DNA of 64,000 bases, from NCBI RefSeq assembly GCF_021502675.1, contig NZ_JAKFHA010000026.1:58560-122559 (forward strand), given 5' to 3'. Below, piece after piece: positions 57,622 through 64,000 of this stretch. Every line of letters begins with the position of its first letter. The first letter of the stretch is position 1. Below the pieces are notes generated by a model. The model ran no database searches. It was not told where the DNA came from and saw nothing but the letters and a program-made list of their open reading frames with translations. This DNA comes from Yinghuangia soli. GTDB lineage: Bacteria > Actinomycetota > Actinomycetes > Streptomycetales > Streptomycetaceae. The translations under genes were made by a program, and so were the position numbers.

Positions 57622-58890
57622 TCAGCTCGCGCCCTTGGCCAGCTCCGGGATCTTGTACGTGTCCACCACCGTGGGCACGCCGGCCGCGTCGTACTTGATG
57701 GCGATCTGCTGGTGGGCGAGCACGTGGGACGGGTCCGCCTTGTACTCCGGCTGGCAGGCGCCTTCCGTCCACACCAACTGCTCGAGCGCGGTCTTGATCT
57801 TGGCGTGGTCGGTGGTCGTACCGGCCTTCTTCATCGCCTCGGCCTGCATCCACACCGCGTCGTACGCGGCCGCAGCGAGCGGCGGGGCGTCGGTGCCGTA
57901 CTTGGCCTTGTAGGCGTCGTTGAACGTCTTGGCCGCGGGCCGGGTGTCGACCTTGGGCAGGCAGGCGAGCACCGCGTTGAGGTTGTCGATCTCCGGTCCC
58001 TTGGCGAGCCCGTAGTTGACCACGACCGGGGTCGAACCGCCGCTGACCACCGGGGTGTCGATGCCGGCCTGCTGCATCTGCTTGAGCTGGGTGGCCAGGG
58101 TGTTCGGGTACGACCAGGAGATGACCGCGCTGCTGTCCTTGAGGGCCAGGACCGCTTCGGTGAGGTCGGTCGCGGTGACCGGCACGAGGCGCTTGTCGCC
58201 GATGGTGACGGGGGTGCCCTTGATGGCGGCCTCTGTGCGGGCGGTGCCGTCCCGGCCGTAGCCGAGGTCGTTGCCGAGGATGCCGAGCCTGGTCCAGCCG
58301 TTCTTCTGTGCGAGGGCGACCATGTTGCGGGCCGTCGCGCCGTCGTACGGGTTCGTGGTGAACATCCACTCGCTGCCGTTCTTGGCGCCGTACAGCAGCG
58401 TGATGTCGTTGTTGACGTTCACGATCGGGATGCCGGCCGCGTCGATGTCGCGCTGCAGGCCCTGCGCCTCGGTGCCGCCGGGGAAGCCCACCATGCCGCT
58501 CGGCTTCTTGTCCTTGGCCTGCAGGAACGCGGTGCGCGCGGAGGTCGGGTTGAGGCCGCTGGGCACCCGCTCGAACTCGAGCGGCTTGCCGAGCACGCCG
58601 CCCTTGGCGTTGATCGTCTCGACGGCGAGGGTCGCGCCGTTCTGGTAGTCGTCGATCGCGTTCGGGTCCTCGCCCTTGACCTGCCACAGCCCGATGATCT
58701 TGGCGGGCGGCTGGTTCGGGGCGGTCGCGCCGGAGGCCGGACTCCCGGACCCGCCAGGCGTGTTCGCGGTGTCGTCCGCATCGTCGCTGCACGCGGTGCC
58801 GGCGAGCGCGAGGGCCACGACGGCGGCGCCCGCCGCGAATCGGCGGGCGGCCCGGCCGCGCCGGGTCGGAGAGGTGATTGAGCGGTTCAT
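57622..58890 (-). CDS. livJ: substrate-binding lipoprotein of the Liv-type ABC transporter
   Basis: A 422-residue extracellular binding protein. The signal peptide ends with lipobox LAGTAC (Cys34), so it is membrane-tethered. The mature part follows the periplasmic-binding type I fold: KIIGLWQVKGEDPNAIDDYQ, NGATLAVETINAKGGVLGKP, WMFTTNPYDGATARNMVALA, WTRLGILGNDLGYGRDGTAR, PPLAAAAYDAVWMQAEAMKK. Ligand not predictable: family members bind amino acids, amides or aromatic acids. It leads the operon, with 192 bases of G-rich sequence before livH. Confidence 0.93.
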   Translation of the reverse strand: MNRSITSPTRRGRAARRFAAGAAVVALALAGTACSDDADDTANTPGGSGSPASGATAPNQPPAKIIGLWQVKGEDPNAIDDYQNGATLAVETINAKGGVLGKPLEFERVPSGLNPTSARTAFLQAKDKKPSGMVGFPGGTEAQGLQRDIDAAGIPIVNVNNDITLLYGAKNGSEWMFTTNPYDGATARNMVALAQKNGWTRLGILGNDLGYGRDGTARTEAAIKGTPVTIGDKRLVPVTATDLTEAVLALKDSSAVISWSYPNTLATQLKQMQQAGIDTPVVSGGSTPVVVNYGLAKGPEIDNLNAVLACLPKVDTRPAAKTFNDAYKAKYGTDAPPLAAAAYDAVWMQAEAMKKAGTTTDHAKIKTALEQLVWTEGACQPEYKADPSHVLAHQQIAIKYDAAGVPTVVDTYKIPELAKGAS

Positions 58891-59024
58891 GAGGGAGCAA
58901 CGCCTTTCGCGTCCGCTCCCCGGACGACCATCCCCCACGGATGGTGCGGGTCAACGTAGAGCACGAGTCTGGGGCGCACAACCCTTGACAGGCAACACGT
59001 GCGAGCGTAAAAGTTCATCTGCGC

Positions 59025-59061
59025 CTAACAAATGTTAGATAGCCAACGAACGCTTGTTAGG
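59025..59061. promoter_or_regulatory. palindromes CTAACA-AA-TGTTAG and CAACGAACGCTTGTTAGG in the liv/TetR spacer
   Basis: A perfect 6-bp inverted repeat (59025-59038) is followed by an imperfect one (about 59043-59061) sharing the TTGTTAG half-site. Both lie in the 381-bp divergent region between livJ and the TetR gene, the only AT-rich stretch there, and match the size of TetR-family operators. They probably cover the livJ and/or tetR promoter. Confidence 0.6.
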
Positions 59062-59271
59062 TTAGTGCTCGGGCCGGAATCCCAAGTACTCCCCGGCGAC
59101 CTCCCCCACGACATGAAGAACCGCCGTGCGGCAGCAGGTTCGGTACGGCGCGGACCCCGGGAAGGCGGTGCCTCCGACCAGCGGAAGGAAACCCTCCGGA
59201 AGACCCCTGTCCTGCGGTTAGGCTGCGCTGAACACGAACAGCGACCGGCCGAACCAGGAAGACACGGACTG

Positions 59272-60039
59272 ATGGCACGCAGGAAGACGGCGCCCGAGGC
59301 GCCCGCGCGACGGGAACTGATTCTCGCGGAGGCGGCTTCGCTGTTCGCCCGCAAGGGCGTCGCGGCGACGACGGTCCGGGAGATCGCCGACGCGGTCGAC
59401 ATCCAGGCCGGCAGCCTCTACCACTGGTTCGAATCCAAGGAGGAGATGGTCGACGAGCTCCTCACCGGAGCGATGGACGACCTGTCCTCCTGGTACCAGG
59501 AAGCAGTCGAGGCCGAGACGGAACCGCTGCCGCGGCTCCGCGGCCTCGTGCACGCGGCCTTCAAGGTCATCGCGGCCCACCCGGACGCGTGCACCGTGTA
59601 CCTGCGGGACTACGCGTACCTGGCCACCCTGCCGCGGTTCGCGCACCTGAACGAGGCGAGCCTGCGGGTCCGGTCCCTGTGGATCGACACCCTCGAAGCC
59701 GGGATCGCGGCCGGCGACTTCCGCGCCGACCTCGCCCCCGACCTCGTCTACCGCTACCTGACCTACCCGCTGTGGCTGTCCGTCGGATGGCACCAGAGCA
59801 GCGGCCACTCGCTCGAGCAACTCGAAGAGCAGTTCCTGGGCCTCGTGCTCGACGGGGTCACCCCGCGCACGGCGGTCGTGCCGGCTGCCGCGGGCCGGAC
59901 TCCGGCCAAGAGCGCGGGCAAGGGCAAGAACAGCACCGGCAAGAACAGCACAGCCACGAAGAGCACGGGCACGAAGAGCACCTCCGCACCACGATCGGCC
60001 GGCACCCGCCGCAAGGCCGCGGGGACTCCCGCGGACTGA
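59272..60039 (+). CDS. TetR-family regulator with Ser/Thr/Lys-rich tail
   Basis: A 255-residue repressor. The helix-turn-helix (res 15-62; AEAASLFARKGVAATTVREI, ADAVDIQAGSLYHWFESKEE) is followed by a ligand domain (DACTVYLRDYAYLATLPRFA; YRYLTYPLWLSVGW), which resembles KstR2-like members. The last 50 residues are basic low-complexity repeats (KNSTGKNSTATKSTGTKSTS), like a histone-H1 tail, and may add nonspecific DNA affinity. It is divergent from the liv operon and upstream of the hydrolase genes, so it likely controls both. Confidence 0.9.
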   Translation: MARRKTAPEAPARRELILAEAASLFARKGVAATTVREIADAVDIQAGSLYHWFESKEEMVDELLTGAMDDLSSWYQEAVEAETEPLPRLRGLVHAAFKVIAAHPDACTVYLRDYAYLATLPRFAHLNEASLRVRSLWIDTLEAGIAAGDFRADLAPDLVYRYLTYPLWLSVGWHQSSGHSLEQLEEQFLGLVLDGVTPRTAVVPAAAGRTPAKSAGKGKNSTGKNSTATKSTGTKSTSAPRSAGTRRKAAGTPAD

Positions 60040-60132
60040 TCCCGTCGCCGACGGGTCGCGACGGCTCGCCCGATCGGCACCGACGCAGGCGGTCCCCGCG
60101 GCCGCCGCCCGGACCACGACTGGAGCCGTCCT

Positions 60133-61350
60133 GTGGAAGACCTGACCGTACAGGGCCTCGCCGCGCCCGAATTCGACGCAGTGGCCCGGGAGTTCCGGGC
60201 GAACTTCGCCGACCGCGGCGAAGTCGGCGCGGCACTCGCGGTCCACTGGCGCGGCCGCCCGGTGCTCGACCTGTGGGGCGGCCTCGCCGATCCCGCGACG
60301 GGCCGGCGCTGGGAGTACGGCACCGTGCAGGTCGTCTGGTCGGCCACCAAAGGCCTGGTCGCGACCTGCCTGGCGATGCTCGCGGACCAGGGCCGGCTCG
60401 ACTACGCAGCCCCGGTCTGCCGCTACTGGCCGGAGTTCGCGCAGGCCGGCAAGCAGCGCGTCACGGTCGGCGAACTCCTTTCCCACCAGGCCGGATTGCC
60501 GTACCTCGACGAGCCGATCACGCTCGCCCGGGTGGCGGTTCCGGATGCGCTGTCCGACCAGCTGGCCCGGCAGCGCCCGCACTGGACCCCCGGCACCGCA
60601 CACGGGTACCACGCGGTGACCTGGGGCTTCTACGCCGCCGAACTGGTGCGCCGGATCGACGGGCGCAGCGTCGGCGCGTTCCTCACCGACGAGGTCGCCG
60701 GTCCGCTCGGCGTCCAGGCGTACATCGGTACGCCGCCGGATGTCGCGGCCACGGTGGCCACCCTCGTCCCGGCGGCCGCCGCGGCGGCCGGGGTGCCTGC
60801 GGGAGGCGGAGCGGAGCCCGGGGCCGATCCGCCTCCCCCCACTCCCCCGGCTCCCCCGGCGGCCGCCTGGGACCCCGACTCGGAGCTCGTCCGCGCCATG
60901 CTGGCGATCCCCGAACTCGCGGCGCCCGGCGCCGCGCACGACCCGGGCGTACTCGCCCTGGAGATCCCGTCCGGCTGCGGAGTCACCAACGCCCGGGCGC
61001 TGGCCCGGGTCTACGCGGCGCTGGCGGCCGGCGGCACGCTGGACGGCATCCGCCTGATGTCCCCCGACACCGTCAAGGCCGCCGGCACCACGGCGGCAGA
61101 GGGGCAGGACCGCATCCTGGGCGAACCCACCGCGTTCGCCCAGGGGTTCATGAAACCTGCCACCTCGTTCTTCCGGGTCTCGGGCAATCCCGAGGCCTTC
61201 GGCCACCCGGGCAGCGGGGGCACGCTCGCCTTCGCCGACCCGGCCGCCGAGATCGCGTTCGCGTACACGACGAACAGCCAATCCGCCGCGCACACCGACT
61301 GGCGGGCACTGTCGCTGGTCGACGCGGTGTACCGCGCGCTCGACGCCTGA
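60133..61350 (+). CDS. serine hydrolase / esterase of the beta-lactamase family
   Basis: A 405-residue enzyme of the class C beta-lactamase/EstB group. The nucleophile lies in VVWSATKG (Ser70-x-x-Lys73), the general base Tyr in GYHAVTWGFYAAELVRRIDG (about 158), and the third motif is HPGSGG (about 357) in place of KTG. There is no signal peptide, so an intracellular esterase or amidase acting on acyl compounds is likelier than a beta-lactamase. A Pro/Ala loop sits near 230-250. GTG start 60133. Confidence 0.88.
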   Translation: MEDLTVQGLAAPEFDAVAREFRANFADRGEVGAALAVHWRGRPVLDLWGGLADPATGRRWEYGTVQVVWSATKGLVATCLAMLADQGRLDYAAPVCRYWPEFAQAGKQRVTVGELLSHQAGLPYLDEPITLARVAVPDALSDQLARQRPHWTPGTAHGYHAVTWGFYAAELVRRIDGRSVGAFLTDEVAGPLGVQAYIGTPPDVAATVATLVPAAAAAAGVPAGGGAEPGADPPPPTPPAPPAAAWDPDSELVRAMLAIPELAAPGAAHDPGVLALEIPSGCGVTNARALARVYAALAAGGTLDGIRLMSPDTVKAAGTTAAEGQDRILGEPTAFAQGFMKPATSFFRVSGNPEAFGHPGSGGTLAFADPAAEIAFAYTTNSQSAAHTDWRALSLVDAVYRALDA

Positions 61351-61506
61351 CGCGTCCCGACGCGCCCCCTTTTCCGCGGGCCCCCGGCCACCCCGGGGCC
61401 GCCCGTGCCCCCGTGCCGACTCCGGCGCGCAAAACGGAACCAGAAGAGCCGATTCCGGTCCCGCCAGGTACGTCCTACCCCGATCCCCCTAGGAGGGCGA
61501 CGCACC

Positions 61507-62508
61507 ATGTCCCGTTCCCCGTCCCACCGCAGACCGCGCGGCAGAGCAGGGCTCCTGCTCGGCGCGATCCTGGCAGTGCTCGCGCTGCTGTTCGGCACCG
61601 TCCCGGCCTCCGCGGTCACCCCGGTGCCGCCCACGCAGCCGGGCACCTACAAGGTCGGCACCTACGAGTTCCTGTACTGGACCGGCGGCCCCGGCTTCCA
61701 GAACGCGCGGGTCTCGTACCCGGCCACCTCCGACGGCTGGCTCAAGCCGGCCGACAAGACCGAGGGCAAGTACCCGGTCGTCGCGCTCGCTCCCGCCTCC
61801 TGGGTCGGGTTCGACTACTTCGACTGGATCATCGGGTACCTGACCTCGCACGGCTACATCGTGCTCAGCTACTACCCGCCGAACATCCTGTCGACGGACC
61901 CGTACATGCACACCAAGAACATCAAGGCCGCGATCACCAAGATGATCAGCGAGAACAGTGCCTGGGGCAGCCCCGTGAAGGGCATCGTGGACACCGACAA
62001 GATCGCGGCGGCGGGCGCTTCGCTCGGCGGCGCGGGCGCGCTCGCGGCTGCTGCGCAGGACAGCCGGATCGACGCGGTGGTGGCCCTGACTCCCGGATAC
62101 GACCCGGCGGACACCGCGACGTACGACAAGGTCGAGGCGGACGTCCGGAACATCCGCGTGCCGACGCTGATCGAGAGCGGCCAGAACGACTGCATCTCGC
62201 CCGGAGCCGGCAAGCGGTACTACAACGACGTGCCCGGCGCCTACAAGCAGTACGTCGAGATCGCCGGCGCCAACCACGTGCAGTTCCTGGACGACCAGGG
62301 GTCGAGCATCCCGATCCCCGGGGTGCCGCAGGACTGCACGCCGGGTGTCTCGTACGCCTCGCAGCACCAGACCGGCAACGTCTACGCGACCGCGTTCCTG
62401 GAGTACTTCCTCAAGGGGCGCACGCAGTTCGGCACCTACCTGTTCGGCGCGCACGCGCAGGCCGACCGGGCCGCCGGGGTGCTGTCCGACCTGCTGGTCG
62501 TGCAGTAA
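61507..62508 (+). CDS. secreted alpha/beta hydrolase (chlorophyllase/DLH-like)
   Basis: A 333-residue exported hydrolase; ATG behind AGGAGGG. Basic N-region, hydrophobic core (GLLLGAILAVLALLFGTV) and an ASA cleavage site near residue 36 form a Sec signal peptide. The mature part has YPVVALAPASWVGFDYFDWI, the nucleophile elbow GASLGGAG (Ser about 172) and the catalytic Asp/His regions SGQNDCISP and GANHVQFLDD. It resembles extracellular cutinase/PET-esterase-like chlorophyllase-fold enzymes. Neighbours suggest breakdown of an ester compound imported later. Confidence 0.87.
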   Translation: MSRSPSHRRPRGRAGLLLGAILAVLALLFGTVPASAVTPVPPTQPGTYKVGTYEFLYWTGGPGFQNARVSYPATSDGWLKPADKTEGKYPVVALAPASWVGFDYFDWIIGYLTSHGYIVLSYYPPNILSTDPYMHTKNIKAAITKMISENSAWGSPVKGIVDTDKIAAAGASLGGAGALAAAAQDSRIDAVVALTPGYDPADTATYDKVEADVRNIRVPTLIESGQNDCISPGAGKRYYNDVPGAYKQYVEIAGANHVQFLDDQGSSIPIPGVPQDCTPGVSYASQHQTGNVYATAFLEYFLKGRTQFGTYLFGAHAQADRAAGVLSDLLVVQ

Positions 62509-62763
62509 GCCGGAGCTCGGGCACGTGGACAGCTGATACGTGTGAGCAGATGAGCAGGTGAGTACAAGCGCATGAGCGACCAGGCGGGCCCGGGGTGTGC
62601 GGCGGCACCTCCCCGGGCCCGTCCGGCGCGGCGCAGCTCTCGGCGCCGGCACTGATACCGATACCAAAAAGACAGACTTCCTTACCTTGTGCCTTGCCGC
62701 GGACCGCCGCACAATGGCGGGGATTACTTAACCGAGGCAAGCGATCTACGAGGTGGGGCACGC

Positions 62764-63939
62764 ATGGCATTCGTGTTCGATGCCGACAATCACTATTACG
62801 AGGCGCTCGATGCGTTCACGCGCCACCTCGACCCGCGGCTCGGCGGCAGCGTCATCCAGTGGTGCGAGATCAACGGCCGCAAGTACCACGTGATCGGCGG
62901 CAAGGTGAACCACGCCGTGGTGAACCCGACGTTCGACCCGATCGCCAAGGCCGGGGCGATGGCGGAGTACTTCCGCGGCAACCCCGAGGGCCGCAACCCG
63001 CTGGAGTTCCTGCGCGAGCGCGAGCCGATCCGCCCCGAGTACCGCGACCCGGCCGCCCGCATCCCGGTGATGGACGCGCAAGGGCTGGACAAGATCTGGC
63101 TGTTCCCGACCCTCGGGATGATCTACGAGGACGCGCTGAAGCACGACCCGAAGGCGGTCGGCCAGCTGTTCCGGTCGTTCAACCGGTGGCTGGAGGAGGA
63201 CTGGGGCTGGAACCACCAGGACCGGATCTTCGCGGCCCCCTACATCGCGCTCGCCGACCTCGACACGGCGATGGCCGACCTGGACCGCGCGCTCGAGAAC
63301 GGCGCGCGCGTGGTGTGCATGCGCCCTGCGGCGCCGACCACCGTGGACGGGCCCTTCACGCCCGGCGACCCGGTGTTCGACCCGTTCTGGGCGCGCGTCA
63401 ACGAGGCCGGCATCCCGGTGGTCGTACATGCTGGCGACAGCGGCTACTCGTCCAACGGCTACAGCCGCAAGCAGGGGCTGTCGACGGACTTCAAGGGGCA
63501 CGGCAAGCCGTCGGTCACCATGCTGTGGACGATGGAGCGCCCGATCTACGACTTCCTCGCGTCGCTGATCCTGGACCGGGTGTTCCACCGCTTCCCGAAC
63601 GTGCGCGTGGTGTCGGTCGAGAACGGCTCGGAGTTCCTCGGCGACCTGTTCCGCAAGCTGCGGTCGGTCAACCGCAAGGTCCCCGGCCTGTTCCCCGAGG
63701 ACCCGGTGGAGACCTTCAAGCGGCACATCTGGATCAACCCGTTCTGGGAGGACGACGTCCACGAGACGGTCGAACTCATGGGCGCCGACCGGGTCGTCTT
63801 CGGCTCGGACTGGCCGCACATCGAGGCGCTGCCGAACCCGCTGGACTACGAGGTCGAGGTCAAGGACTTCGATGCGGACACCCGCGCGAAGATCATGGGC
63901 CTGAACGCCGAGGAGCTGAACACCCCGCGCCCGGCCTGA
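62764..63939 (+). CDS. amidohydrolase family 2 protein
   Basis: A 391-residue TIM-barrel hydrolase or decarboxylase. The N-terminal metal motif is FDADNHYYE in place of the usual HxH; later motifs are VVVHAGDSGYSS (His about 222), and FGSDWPHIEALPNP (Asp/His about 349). The family includes gamma-resorcylate-type decarboxylases and lactone hydrolases. Start ATG 62764 behind GAGGTGGGG. It follows the two hydrolase genes and may belong to the same pathway. The 255 bases before it hold no other gene. Confidence 0.88.
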   Translation: MAFVFDADNHYYEALDAFTRHLDPRLGGSVIQWCEINGRKYHVIGGKVNHAVVNPTFDPIAKAGAMAEYFRGNPEGRNPLEFLREREPIRPEYRDPAARIPVMDAQGLDKIWLFPTLGMIYEDALKHDPKAVGQLFRSFNRWLEEDWGWNHQDRIFAAPYIALADLDTAMADLDRALENGARVVCMRPAAPTTVDGPFTPGDPVFDPFWARVNEAGIPVVVHAGDSGYSSNGYSRKQGLSTDFKGHGKPSVTMLWTMERPIYDFLASLILDRVFHRFPNVRVVSVENGSEFLGDLFRKLRSVNRKVPGLFPEDPVETFKRHIWINPFWEDDVHETVELMGADRVVFGSDWPHIEALPNPLDYEVEVKDFDADTRAKIMGLNAEELNTPRPA

Positions 63940-64000
63940 CCAGGGCACCCGGGACTGCTCGGGAGCGCTCGGACGAAGCGCAAATGCCCGGTGGGGCACG

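Noticed and set aside
61489..62712. Long open frame antisense to the secreted hydrolase gene
   Set aside because: Typical high-GC shadow frame rich in Arg/Val/Gly; the plus-strand gene has signal peptide, catalytic motif and ribosome-binding site.

Overview
The window is very GC-rich DNA from an actinomycete, most likely a Streptomyces relative. The evidence is strong G/C third-position bias, many GTG starts, and regulators that are typical of streptomycetes (Scr1/DUF5753-type XRE proteins, DUF397, RsbW-like ATPases, a DUF5925 AAA ATPase). It has two parts: the right-hand portion of an integrated siphovirus-type prophage (1 to about 29,950), and ordinary host chromosome with some decayed genes (about 29,950 to 64,000).

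Prophage. The window opens inside ssb and a run of tightly overlapping small early genes of unknown function. A membrane-protein trio follows (DUF2637, a small two-helix protein and a third protein), then a single membrane-protein gene between two similar hairpins that looks like a moron. Late genes run left to right: Ig-like structural protein, collagen-like fibre, terminase small and large subunits, portal, minor head protein, scaffold, major capsid protein, connectors, tail terminator, major tail protein with a TIG domain, tail assembly chaperones with a probable -1 frameshift, a 1033-residue tape measure, distal tail and minor tail proteins. Lysis genes come next: a CHAP endolysin, a holin and a coiled-coil membrane protein. 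The rightmost 4.5 kb (25.5-29.6 kb) is a lysogeny/accessory zone: a DUF732-like membrane protein, four small zinc-ribbon proteins, a DUF6879-Scr1 regulator pair flanked by two copies of a near-identical 24-bp motif, and a minimal XRE repressor facing left. The prophage ends at the 3' half of a tRNA-Arg(TCT) gene (about 29,909-29,950), a displaced attachment-site remnant. The complete tRNA and the integrase should lie left of the window.

Host chromosome, 30-48 kb. This part holds a septum-formation-domain protein, a CBS-pair protein, a methyltransferase, a DUF3995/SRPBCC pair, a NarL-type two-component system with an 18-bp minisatellite between kinase and regulator, an SDR epimerase, a His-rich repeat protein, a GntR/YtrA regulator, a DUF5925 AAA ATPase, a truncated kinase remnant, quinone oxidoreductase, exonuclease III, a MazG-like pyrophosphohydrolase, and a DUF397 / XRE / RsbW-like ATPase / Nudix cluster. 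A YCII-domain protein and a divergent XRE-cupin regulator and MFS exporter follow.

Host chromosome, 48-64 kb. Here are another methyltransferase, a family of unknown function (MGTDIHG start) with a pseudogene copy 1.7 kb away, an FAD monooxygenase, an endonuclease/exonuclease/phosphatase protein, a TPR-like regulator abutting a broken mazG fragment, and a complete branched-chain amino-acid-type ABC transporter (livJ-H-M-G-F, minus strand). The transporter diverges from a TetR regulator that leads a group of hydrolases (beta-lactamase-family esterase, secreted alpha/beta hydrolase, amidohydrolase). This arrangement suggests uptake and breakdown of an amide, ester or acyl compound under TetR control.
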